Source of the DNA: Locusta migratoria
Lineage: Eukaryota; Arthropoda; Insecta; Orthoptera; Acrididae
Length of the DNA: 64,000 nt
Assembly (NCBI GenBank): GCA_026315105.1
Contig: CM048744.1
Span: forward strand, 905,863,094-905,927,093
Direction: 5' to 3'
Position 1 is the stretch's first letter, and each line of letters opens with the position of its first letter. Below, in pieces: positions 30,742 through 41,885 of the stretch. A model generated the notes under the pieces. The model was given only the letters and a program-made list of their open reading frames with translations. It searched no databases and was not told where the DNA came from. Position numbers and translations under genes: made by a program.

Positions 30742-31850
30742 CCCCCTAAGAGTGTGAACAATACGGGGGACGCGTCATCGTCGACGCCGGAGGTGTGTCG
30801 TCCCGTAGTGCTGGCCCATTGTCCGGCGTGGGCGTGGAGCGCGCGTCGTTGTGAGGACGCGTAGCGTGGTCGTGGCGGCGAGGCGTATCAGAAGCTGTCA
30901 GCGCGGTCTGTGTGGCGGCGAGAGCGCGCGCTTCCGGCACGTGCGAAGACGCATGTGGTGTATAATGTCGTGGATACCATGCCAGTGGAGAGATGAAAGG
31001 TGGGGATGACGAAATGTAGTCCTTCAACTAACGTTGGCGACCGATGTGCCGTCCAGCGTGGGATATCGGAACAGCCGAAGGGGGTAAGGCGAGGTGTTTG
31101 ATTAAGTGGATGTTTACAGAAGTGGAGGGGTCGTTGCCGGCCGCGGTGGCCGCGGGGACTGAGGCGCTCCAGTCATGGTCTGCACGGCCACTATGTTCGG
31201 GGGTTCGAATCCCCCCTCGGGCATGGATATTTGTGCCGTCCTTAGTATAATGTAGTTCGTAAGTAGTTTGTAAGTTTAGGGACTGATGACCCCGTAGTTA
31301 AGTCCCATAAGCTTAACAAACATTTGAACATTTTTTGAGCGGTCGTTGCCACAGGGCTGGAGGTATAGGACAAACTACGGTTTGTGAGGCGTGATCAGTC
31401 TCTGCGACGAAATACGCGAGAAAGTACAAGTGGTTCGCCGCAAACTACCTCGGCCATGAAGGAGCGTAGACCTTCCTTGTGTGCAGCGCGGATGCCGAGA
31501 AGAACCCACGGGTTGGCGTCAGCCGCGTTACAACCGTGGCAGGGAAGGGCCGTTTTGAGGGTGCGATGCCATCTCTCGACAAGCCCCTTACTCTGTGTGT
31601 GGTGGGCTTTTGTACGGAATCTATTGGTGGCGCACAGATCGCAAAAGTTTTTGAAACGTTGCGACTCAAACTGTCGACCCTGATCTGTAGTAAGTGAGGA
31701 CGTACAGCCGACCCAAGATATCCGTGCGTCAATGAAGGTACGCATAACAGTTTCTGCGAAATTGTCTTTGAGCGGAACGGCATAGGTTAATCATTGATAG
31801 TATATAACGAAACCCGTCCAAAATGGGAAGGGGACTTAAAGATGCAAATG
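30742..31850 (-). pseudogene. Gypsy-2 integrase core and C-terminus, split by a SINE
   Basis: Starting next to the satellite the minus strand reads SPLPILDGFRYILSM, the degraded start of an integrase core normally reading DIVGPLP. After a frame change come KDNFAETVMRTFIDARISW, SLTTDQGRQFES (second catalytic Asp) and HHTQSKGLVERWHRTLKTAL (catalytic Glu), then GIRAAHKEGLRSFMAEVVCG and a proline-rich C-terminus ending at the TAG inside the polypurine run (about 30746). The SINE at 31139-31336 interrupts the C-terminal part. Part of the core between the first Asp and KDNFAET (the DRFTRWPE region) is missing or damaged. Confidence 0.85.
31139..31336 (+). mobile_element. tRNA-derived SINE in Gypsy-2 integrase
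   Basis: GGCCGCGGTGGCCGCGGGGA head, GGGGGTTCGAATCCCCCC B box, GGGCATGGATATTTGTGCCG joint, AAGTAGTTTGTAAGTTTAGG, GACTGATGACCCCGTAGTTA, ending AACAAACATTTGAACATTTT. It is flanked by a 14-bp target duplication, GAGGGGTCGTTGCC (31125-31138) and GAGCGGTCGTTGCC (31337-31350), with one mismatch. Confidence 0.94.
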
Positions 31851-31889
31851 AATATTTTTAAATCAGCCCGTGGTGGATTCCAAATATCC

Positions 31890-34800
31890 TAGTGGGGTTT
31901 GCATGTGCCTGTCGACTTTACTGTGTTGGCACGATTATCACGCCTGAGCCCACGACTGGCAGTCGCGACACATATTCAGCCGAACGAATTGTTTGGAAAT
32001 TAGCATTAAGGTAAATTAACTCCGGGGTGGTAAAGGCCGTGAAGAGAACGGAAAAGGCCTGTGCGCATCGCTGAAGGAATCAGAGGCGCGCCTAGTGAGA
32101 ATTGCATGTGCCTGTCGACTTTACTGTGTTGGCACGATTATCACGCCCGAGCCCACGACTGGCAGTCGCGACACATATTCAGCCGAACGAATTGTTTGGA
32201 AATTAGCATTAAGGTAAATTAACCCCGGGGTGGTAAAGGCCGTGAAGAGAACGGAAAAAGTCTGTGTGCATCGCTGAAGGAATCAGAGGCGCGCCTAGTG
32301 AGAATTGTTTGTGCCTGTCGACTTTACTGTGTTGGCACGATTATCACGCCCGAGTCCACGACTGGCAGTCGCATCACATATTCAGCCGAACGAATCGTTT
32401 CGAAATTAGCCTTAAGGTAAATTAACCGCGGGGTGGTAAAGGCCGTGAAGAGAACGGAAAATGTCTGTGCGCAACGCCACAGGAACCGCAGGCGCGCCTA
32501 GTGGGGGGTTGGCATGTGCCTGTCGACTTTACTGTGTAGGCCCGATTATCACGCCCTACTCCACAACTGGCAGTCGCATCACATATTCAGCCGAACGAAT
32601 TGCTTAGAAATTAGCCTTAAGCTAAATTAACCCCGGGGTGGTAAAGGCCGTGAAGGGAACTTAAATGTCTGTGCGCATCGCCAAAGGAACCAGAGTCGCG
32701 CCTAGTGGGGGTTCCATGTGCCTGTCAGCTTTACTGTGTTGGCACGATTATCACGCCCTACTCCACAACTGGCAGTCGCATCACATATTCAGCTGAACGA
32801 ATTGTTTGGAAATTCTCCTTAAGGTTAATTAACCCCAGGGTGGTAAACGCCGTGAAGAGATAGGAAAATGTCTATGCGCATCACCAAAGGAACCAGAGGC
32901 GCCCCTAGTGGGGGTTGCATGTGCCTGTCGACTTTACTGTGTTGGCACGATTATCATGCCCTACTCCACAACTGGCAGTCGCATCACATATTCAGCCGAA
33001 CGAATCGTTTGGAAATTAGCCTTAAGGTAAACAAACCCCGGGATAGTAAGGCCGTGAAGAGAACGAAAATGAGTGTCCGCATCGCAAAAGGAACGAGAGG
33101 CGCACCTATTGGGGGTTGCATGTGCCTGTCGACTTTACTCTGTTGCCACGATTATCACGCCCGAGTCCAAGACTGGCAGTTGCATCACATATTCAGCCGA
33201 ACAAATTGTTTGGAAATTAGCCTTAAGGAAAATTAACCCCGGGGTGGTATAGGCCGTGAAGAGAACAAAAATGTCTGTGCGCATCGCCAAAGGAACCAGA
33301 GGTGCGCCTAGTAAGGGTGGCATGTGCCTGTCGACTTTACTGTGTTGGCACGATTATCTCGCCCGGGTCCACGACTGGCAGTCGCGTCACATATACAGCC
33401 GATCGAATCATTTGGAAACTATCCTTAAGGTAAATTAACCGCTGGGTGGTAAACGCCGTGAAGAGAACTGAAAATGTCTGTGTGCATCGCTGAAGGAACG
33501 AGAGGCGTGCCTAGTGGGAGTTTGCATGTGCCTGTCGACTTTACTGTGTTGGCACAATTATCACGCCCGGGTCACGCTGTCAGTCGCATCACCAATTAAG
33601 CCGAACGAATCGTTTGGAAATTAGCCTTAAGGTAAATTAACCACGGGGTAGTTAAGGCCGAGAAGAGAACTGAAAATGTCTGTGCACATCGCTGAAGGAA
33701 CCAGAGGTGCGACTAGTGGGGGTTGCATGTGCCTGTCGACTTTACTGTGTTGGCACGATTATCACGGCCGGGTCCACGACTGGCAGTCGCTTCACATATT
33801 CAGCCGAACGAATCGTTTGGAAACTAGCCTTAAGGTAAATTAACCGCGGGGTGGTAAACGCTGTGAAGAGAAAGGAAAATGTCTGTGGGCATCGCTGAAG
33901 GAACCAGAGGCGCGCCTAGTGGGAGGTTGCATGTACCTGTTGACTTTACTGTGTTGGCACAATTAACACGCCAGGGTCCACGACTGGCAGTGGCATCATA
34001 TATTCAGCCGAACGAATCGTTTGGAAATTAGCCTTAAGGTAAATTAACCACGGGGTGGTAAAGGCCGAGAAGAGAACTGAAAATGTCTGTGCGCATCGCT
34101 GAAGGAACCAGAGGTGCGCCTAGAGGGGTTTGCATGTGCCTGTCGACTTTACTGTGTTGGCACGATTATCACGCCCGAGTCCAAGACTGGCAGTCGCATC
34201 GCATATTCAGCCGAACGAATTGTTTAGCAATTTGTCTTAAGATAAATTAACCCCAGGGTGGTAAAGGCCGTGAAGAGATCGAAAATGTCTGTGCGCATCG
34301 AAAAAGGAACCAGAGGCGCGCCTAGTGGGGTTGCATGTGCCTGTCGACTTTACTGTGTTGGCAGGATTATCACGCCTGGGTCCACGACTGGCAGTCGCAT
34401 CACATATTCCGCTGAACGAATCGTTTGGAAATTAAACTTAAGGTAAATTAACCGCGGGGTGGTAAAGGCCGTGAAGAGAACAAAAATGTCTGTGCGCATC
34501 GCCAAAGGAACCAGAGGAGCGCCTAGTGGGGTTTGCATGTGCCTGTCGACTTATCATGCCCGAATCCAAGACTGGGAGTCGCATCACATATTCAGCCGAA
34601 CGAATTGTTCGATATTTAGCCTTAAGGTAAATTAACCCCAGGGTGGTAAAAGCCGTGAAGAGAACGAAAATGTCTGTGCGCATCGCCAAAGGAACCTGAG
34701 GCACGCCTACCGGGGGTTGCATGTGCCTGTCGACTTCAGTCTGTTGGCACGATTATCACAACCGAGTCCACGACTGACAGTCACGTCACATATTCAGCCG

Positions 34801-37800
34801 AAGAATTGTTTGGCAATTTGCATTAAGGTAAATTAACCCCAGGGTGGTAAAGGCTGTGAAGAGAACAAAAATGTCTGTGTGCATCGCCAAAGGAACCAGA
34901 GGTGCGCCTAGTGGGGGGTTGCATGTGCCTGTCGACTCTACTCTGTTGTCACGATTATCACGCCCGAGCCCACTACTGGCAGTCGCGTCACATATTCAAC
35001 CGAACGAATTGTTTGGAAATTAGCCTCAAGGAAAATTAACCGCGGGGTGGTAAAGGCCGTCAAGGGAACGAAAAATGATTGTGCGCATTGCCAAAGACAC
35101 CAGAGGCGCGCCAAGTGGGGTTTGCATCTGCTTGTCGACTTTACTGTGTTGGCACGATTGTCACGCCCTAATCCACAACTGGCAGTCGCATCACATATTC
35201 AGCCGAACGAATCGTTTGGAAATTAGCCTTAAGGTAAATTAACCCCGGGGTTGTAAACGCCATGAAGAGAACGGAAAATGTCTGTGTGCATCGCCACAGG
35301 AACCAGAGGCGTGCCTAGTGGGGGTTGCATGTGCCTGTCGACTTTACTGTGTTGGCACGATTATCTCGCCCGTGTCCACGACTGGCAGTCGCGTCACATA
35401 TTCAGCAGAATGAATCGTTTGGAAATTAGCCTTAAGGTAAATTAAATGCGGGGTGGTAAACTCCGTAAAGAGAACGGAAAATATCTTTGCGCATCGCTGG
35501 AGGCGCCAGAGGCGCGCATAGTGGGGGTTGCATGTGACTGTCGACTTTACTGTGTTGGTACGATTATCACGCCAGGGTGCAAGGCTGGCAGTCGCGTCAC
35601 ATATTCAGCCGATTGAATCATTTGGAAACTAGCCTTAAGGTAAATTAACCGCAGGGTGGTAAACGCCGTGAAGAGAACGGAAAATGTCTTTGCGCATCGC
35701 TGGAGGCGCCAGAGGCGCGCATAGTGGGAGGTTGCATGTTCCAGTCGACTTTACTGTGTTGGCACAATTATCACGCCCGGGTCCACGACTGGCAGTCACA
35801 TCACATATTCAGCCAAACGAATCGTTTGAAAATTAGCCTTAAGGTAAATTAACCACGGGTTGGTAAAGGCCGAGAAGAGAACAGAAAATGTCTGTGCGCA
35901 TCGCTGAAGGAACCAGAGGTGCGACTAGTGGGGGTTGCATGTGCCTGTCGACTTTACTGTGTTGGCACGATTATCACGGCCGGGTTCACGACTGGCAGTC
36001 GCGTCACATATTCAGCCGAATGAATCGTTTGGAAATTAGCCTCAATGAAAATTAACCGCGGGGTGGTAAACGCTGTGAAGAGAAAGGAAAATGTCTGTGT
36101 GCATCTCTGAAGGAACCAGTGTCCCGCCTATTGGGGTTTGCATGTGCCTGTCGACTTTACTGTGTTGGCACGATTATCACGCCTGGGTCCACGACTGGCA
36201 GGCACATCACATATTCAGTCGAACGGATAGTTTGGAAATTAGCCTTAAGGAAAATTAACCGTGGGGTGGTAAAGGGCATGAAGAGAAAGGAAAATATCTG
36301 TATGTATTGCCAAAGGAACCAGAGGCGCGCCTAGTGTGGGTTGCATGTGACTGACGACTTTACTGTGTTGGCACGATTATCACGCCTGAGTCCACGACTG
36401 GCAGTCGCATCACATATTCAGCTGAATGAATCGTTTGGAAATTAGCCTTAAGGTAAATTAACCCCGGGGGGTTAAAGGCTGTGAAGAGAACGAAAATATC
36501 TTTGCGCATCCCCTAAGGAACCAGAGGTGCGCCAAGTGGGGGTGGCATGTGCCTGTCGCCTTTACTCTGTTGGCACGATTATCACGCCCGAGTCCACGAC
36601 TTGCAGTTGCGTCACATATTCAGCCAAACGAATTTTTGGAATTTAGCCTTAAGTTAAATTAACCCCGGGGTGGTGAAGGCCGTGAAGAGAACGAAAATGT
36701 CTGTGCGCATCGCCAAAGGAACCTGAGGCGCGCCTAGTGGTGATTGCATATGCCTGTCGACTCTACTCTGTTGGCACGATTATCACGCCCGAGCCCACGA
36801 CTGACAGTCGCGTCACATGTTCAACCGAACGAATTGTTTGGAAATTAGCCTCAAGGAAAATTAACCGAGGGGTGGTAAATGCAGTGAAGAGAACGGAAAA
36901 TGACTGTCCGCATCGCCAAAGGAACCAGAGGCGCGCCCAGTGGGGTTAGCATGTGCCTGTCGACTTTAATGTGTTAGCACGATTATGACGCCTGGGTCCA
37001 CGACTGGCAGTCGGGTCACATATTCAGCTGAATGAGTTGTTTGAAAATTAGCCTTAAGGTAAATTAACCCCGAGGTGGTAAAGGCCGTGAAGAGAACGAA
37101 AATGTCTGTGCGCATCGCCAAAAGAACGAGAGGCGCGCCTAGCGGGGGTTGCAAGTGCCTGTCGACTTCAGTCTGTTGGCACGAATAACCCCGCACGAGT
37201 CCACGACTTGCAGTCGCGTCACATATTCAGCCGAACGAATTGTTTGGCAATTTGCATTAAGGTAAATTAACCCCAGAGTGGTAAATGCCGTGAAGAGAAC
37301 GAAAATGTCTGTGTGCAACGCCAAAGGAACCAGAGGCGCCTAGTGGAGGCTGCATGTGCCTGTCGACTTTACTCTGTTGGCACGATTATCACGCCCGAGT
37401 CCAAGACTGGCAGTCGCATCACATGTTCAGCCGAACGAATCGTTTGGAAATTAGCTTTAAGGAAAATTAACCGCGGGATGGTAAAGGCCGTGAAGAGAAC
37501 GAAAATTTCTGTGCGCATCGCCAAAGGAAACACAGGCGAGCCTACTAGGGGTTGCATATGCCTGTCGACTTTACTCTGTTGGCACGATCATCACGCCCGA
37601 GTCCAAGACTGGCAGTCGCGTCACATATTCAGCCGAACTAATTGTTTGTAAATTAGCCTTAAGGAAATTTAACTCCGGGGTGGTAAAGGACGTGAAGAGA
37701 ACGAAAATGTCTGTGCGCATCGCCAAAAGAACCAGAGGCGCACCTAGTCGGGGATGCATGTGCCTGTCGACTTTACTCTGTTGGCATGATTATCACGCTC

Positions 37801-40800
37801 AAGTCCATGAATGGCAGTCGCGTCACATGGTCAGCATAAGGAATGTTTGGAAATTAGCCTTAATGTAAATTAACTCCTGGGTGGTAAAGGCCGTGAAGAG
37901 AACAGAAATATCTGTGCGCATCACCAAAGGAACCAGAGGCGCGCCTAGTAAGGGTTGCATGTGCCTGTAGACTTTACTCTGTTGGCAAGATTATCACGCC
38001 CAAGCCCACGACTGGCAGTCGCGTCACATATTCAGCCGAACGAATTGTTTTGAAATTAGCCTTAAGGTTAATTAACCCCGGGGTGGTAAAGGCCGTGAAG
38101 AGAACGAAAATGTATTTGCACATCGCCTAAGAAACCAGAGGTGCCACTAGTGGGGGTTGCATGTGCCTGTCGACTTTACTCTGTTGGCACAATTATCACG
38201 CCTGAGTCCAGGACTGTCAGTCGCATCACCAATTAAGCCGAACGAATTGTTTGGAAATTAACCTTAATGTAAATTAACCCCAGGGTGGTAAAGGCCATGA
38301 AGAGAACGAAACTGTCTGTGCGCATCGCCAAAGGAACCAGAGGCACGCCTAGTGAGGGTTGCATGTGCCTGTCGACATAATCTGTTGGCACGATTATCAC
38401 GCCCGAGTCCAAGACTGGCAGTCGCATCATATATTCAGCCGAACGAATTGTTTGGAAATTAGCCTTAAGGAAAATTAACCCCAGGGTGGTAAAGGCTGTG
38501 AAGAGAACGAAAATGTCTGTGCGCCTTGCCAAACTTACCTGAGGAGTGCCTAGTGGAGGTTGGATGTGCCTGTCGACTTTACTCTGTTGGCAAGATTATC
38601 ACGCCAGTGTCCAAGAAAGGCAGTCGCATCACGTATTCAGCCGAATGAATCGTTTGGAAATTATCCTCAAGGAAAATTAACCGCGGGGTGGTAAAGGCCG
38701 TGAAGAGAACAGAAAATGACTGTGCACATTGCCAAAGGAAACAGAGGCGCGCCTAGTGGGGTTGCATGTGCCTGTCGACTTTACTCTGTTGTCACGATTA
38801 TCACGCCTGAGTCCACGACTGGCAGTAACATCACATATTCAGCCGAACGAATCGTTTAGAAATTAGCCTTAAGGTAAATTAACCCCGGGGTGGTAAGGCC
38901 GTGAAGAGAACGAAAGTGTCTGTGCGCATCCTCAGAGGAACCAGAGGCGCACCTATTGGGGGGTTGCATCTGCCTGTCGACTTTACTCTGTTGGCACGAT
39001 TATCACGCCCAAGTCCACGACTGGCAGTCGCGTCACATATTCAGCCAAACGAATTATTTGGAAATTAGCCTTAAGGTAAATTAACTCCTGGGTGGTGAAG
39101 GCCGTGAAGAGAACGAAAATGTCTTTGCACATCATCAAAGGAACCAGTGGCGCGCCTAGTGGGGTTTGCATGTGCCTGTCGACTTTACTTTGTTGGCACA
39201 ATTATCACGCCTGGGTCCACGACTGGCAGTCGTGTCACATATTCAGCCGAATGAATAGTTTGGAAATAAGCCTTAAGGAAAATTAACAGCGGGGTGGTAA
39301 AGGCCGTGAAGAGAACGGAAAATATCTGTGTGCAATTCCAAAGGAATCAGAGGCGCGCTTAGTGGGGGTTGCATGTGCCTGTCGACTTTACTGTGTTGGC
39401 ACGATTATCACGTCTGAGTCCACGACTGGCAGTCGCATCACATATTCGGCCGACCGAAACGTTTGGAAATTAGCCTTAAGGGAAATAAACCCCAGAGTGG
39501 TAAAGTCCGCGAAGAGAACGAAAATGTCTGTGCGCATCGCCAAAGGAACAAGAGGCGCGCCTAGTGGGGGTTGCATGTGCCTGTCGACTTTACTGTGTTG
39601 GCACTATTATCACGCCCGAGTCCAGACTGGCAGTCGTGTCACATATTCAGCCGAACGTGTTGTTTGGATATTAGCCTTAAGGTAAATTAACCCCGGGGTG
39701 GTAAAGTGCGTGAAGAGAACGAAAATGTCTGTGCGCATCGCCAAATGAACCAGAGGCGTGCCTAGCGGAGTTTGCATGTGCCTGTCGACTTTACTCTGTT
39801 GGCACGAATATCACGCCCGAGTCCAAGACTTGCACTCGCATCACATATTCAGCCGAAAGATTTGTTTGGAAATTAGGCCTAAGGTAAATTAACCGCCGGG
39901 GGGTAAAGGCCGTGATGAGAACGAAAATGTCTTTGCGCATCGCCAAAGGAACCAGAGGCGCGCCTAGTGGGGGTTGCATGTGCCTGTCGACTTTACTCTG
40001 TTGGCATGATTATCACGCCCGAGTCCACGACTGGCAGTCGTGTCACATATTCAGCCGAACGAATTGTTTGGCAATTTGCCTTAAGGTAAATTAACCCCGG
40101 GGTGGTAAGGCCGTGAAGAGAACGAAAGTGTCTGTGCGCATCCTCAGAGTTACCAGAGGCGCACCTATTGGGGGGTTGCATCTGCCTGTCGACTTTACTC
40201 TGTTGGCACGATTATCACTCCCAAGTCCACGACTGGCAGTCGTGTCACATATTCAGCCAAACGAATTATTTGGAAATTAGCCTTAAGGTAAATTAACTCC
40301 TGGGTGGTGAAGGCCGTGAAGAGAACGAAAATGTCTGTGCGCATCGCCAAAGGAACCAGAGGCGCGGCTAGTGGAGGTTGCATGTGCCTGTCGACTTTAC
40401 TCTATTGGCACGATTATTACGCCCAAGTCCATGACTGGCAGTCGCGTCACATATTCAGCCGAACGTGTTGTTTGGATATTAGCCTTAAGGTAAATTAACC
40501 CCAGGGGCGTAAAGACCGTGAAGAGACTGATAACGTCTGTGCGCATCGCCAAAGGAATCAGAGGCGCGCCTAGTGGGGGGTTGCATGTGCCTGTCGACTT
40601 TACTGTGTTGGCACTATTATCACGCCCGAGTCCAGACTGGCAGTCGCGTCACGTATTCAGCCGAACGTGTTGTTTGGATATTAGCCTTAAGGTAAATTAA
40701 CCCCGGGGTGGTGAAGTGCGTGAAGAGAACGAAAATGTCTGTGCGCATCGCCAAATGAACCAGAGGCGTGCCTAGCGGAGTTTGCATGTGCCTGTCGACT

Positions 40801-41568
40801 TTACTCTGTTGGCACGATTATCACGCCCGAGTCCAAGACTTGCACTCGCATCACATATTCAGCCGAACGATTTGTTTGGAAATTAGGCCTAAGGTAAATT
40901 AACCGCCGGGGGGTAAAGGCCGTGATGAGAACGAAAATGTCTTTGCGCATTGCCAAAGGAACCAGAGGCGCGCCTAGTGGGGGTTGCATGTGCCTGTCCA
41001 CTTTACTCTGTTGGCATGATTATCACGCCCGAGTCCACGACTGGCAGTCGTGTCACATATTCAGCCGAACGAATTGTTTGGCAATTTGCCTTAAGGTAAA
41101 TTAACCCCAGGGTGGTAAAGGCCGAGAAGAGAACGAAAATGACTGTGCGCATCGCCAAAGGAACCAGATGCGCGCCTAGTGGGGTTTGCATGTGCCTGTC
41201 GACTTTACTCTGTTGGCATGATTATCACGCCCGAGTCCACGACTGGCAGTCGCATTACATATTCAGCCGAACGAATTGTTTGGAAACTAGCCATAAGGTA
41301 AATTAACCCCGGGGTGGTAAGGCCGTGAAGAGAATGAAAATGAGTGTCCGCATCGCCAAAGGAACCAGAGGAGCACCTATTGGGGTTGCATGTGCCTGTC
41401 GACTTGACTCTGTTGGCACGATTATCACGCCCGAGTTCAAGACTGGCAGTCCCATCACATATTCAGCCGAACGAATTGTTTGAAAATTAGCCTTAAGGAA
41501 AATTAACCCCGGGGTGGTATAGACCGTGAAGAGAACGAAAATGTCTGTGCGCATCGCCAAATTTACCA
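31890..41568 (-). repeat. 48-copy ~202-bp satellite derived from integrase HHCC module
   Basis: The anchor TGCCTGTCGAC (or a close variant) recurs 48 times from 31906 to 41397, mean spacing about 202 bp. Read on the minus strand a monomer gives HFRSLHGLYHPGV, then after a 1-nt frame slip TLRLISKQFV, then RDCQSWTRA, two stop codons, SCQQSKVDRHMQPPLG. This is the H-x3-H and C-x2-C zinc-binding segment of a Gypsy integrase. The first Cys codon and the next codon are now TGA TAA in essentially every monomer. Because the period is not a multiple of three, many monomers hold 60-64-codon frames on one or both strands (MQPPLGAPLVPLAMRTDIF and similar). These are by-products. Two monomer types (ACTGTGTTGG and ACTCTGTTGG) dominate the left and right halves. 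Confidence 0.95.
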
Positions 41569-41885
41569 TCACGCAGTGACGTGTCCGGAGAGCGGAGCAA
41601 CTCTTGCATTTCCTCGTCCTTCTGCTAAGGGCGCGCGAGTCTGTTCAAATCCACGGATGGCGAGATAGCGCAGTTGATCGACATATAATCTGCTACGACA
41701 TTGTCTGCGCCGCGCCCGTATCTTACGTCTGTTGTAAATTGTGAAATAAAGTCTAAATGCCGCCAACGCCGAGGAGGAGGATGACCGGGCAGGTTATAGC
41801 GTCTGCAAGAGGGCAGTGATCGCTATAGACAATCAGAGGGCGGCCCTCAATTTTGTGAAAAGATGTAACGGCTTGGAATGGTCGC
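41569..41885 (-). pseudogene. Gypsy-2 RNase H C-terminal part
   Basis: Minus-strand reading: FHKIEGRPLIVYSDHCPLAD (YTDHRPL-type motif). After a frame change it reads RRWRHLDFISQFTTDVRYGR and GADNVVADYMSINCAISPSV, the HLDFISQF...ADNVVADALSR end of a Gypsy RNase H. The tail EEMQELLRSPDTSLR leads, after four unrelated codons, straight into FGDAHRHFRSLHG of the first satellite monomer. There is one stop (TAG) in the tail. The element is truncated upstream of about 41885. Confidence 0.85.

Larger units (their letters stand above)
30500..41885 (-). mobile_element. Ty3/Gypsy element carrying a satellite array in pol (Gypsy-2)
   Basis: In the minus sense: RNase H C-terminal part (41885-41569), then 48 tandem ~202-bp monomers (41568-31890), then integrase core (31850-31351, 31124-30742) and a probable 3' LTR (30741-30500). 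The part upstream of RNase H is missing. The monomers are derived from the HHCC zinc-binding part of the same integrase, which is exactly what should lie between the two flanks. The integrase is further split by a SINE. Everything is pseudogenised. Confidence 0.85.

Noticed and set aside
32868..41306. Dozens of 60-110-codon frames on both strands within the array, similar to each other, that could suggest a family of small proteins
   Set aside because: They repeat with the 202-bp period, exist on both strands, overlap, and change frame from one monomer to the next. In the true gene sense the monomer is an interrupted integrase module.
31890..41568. CRISPR-like array
   Set aside because: The repeats are long (202 bp), directly adjacent and diverged along their whole length, with no unique spacers and no associated genes.
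31890..41568. CENP-B-box-like word ATCGTTTGGAAATTAGC in satellite monomers
   Set aside because: It lacks essential bases of the box (TTCG start and CGGG end), and the word is explained by the integrase coding ancestry.
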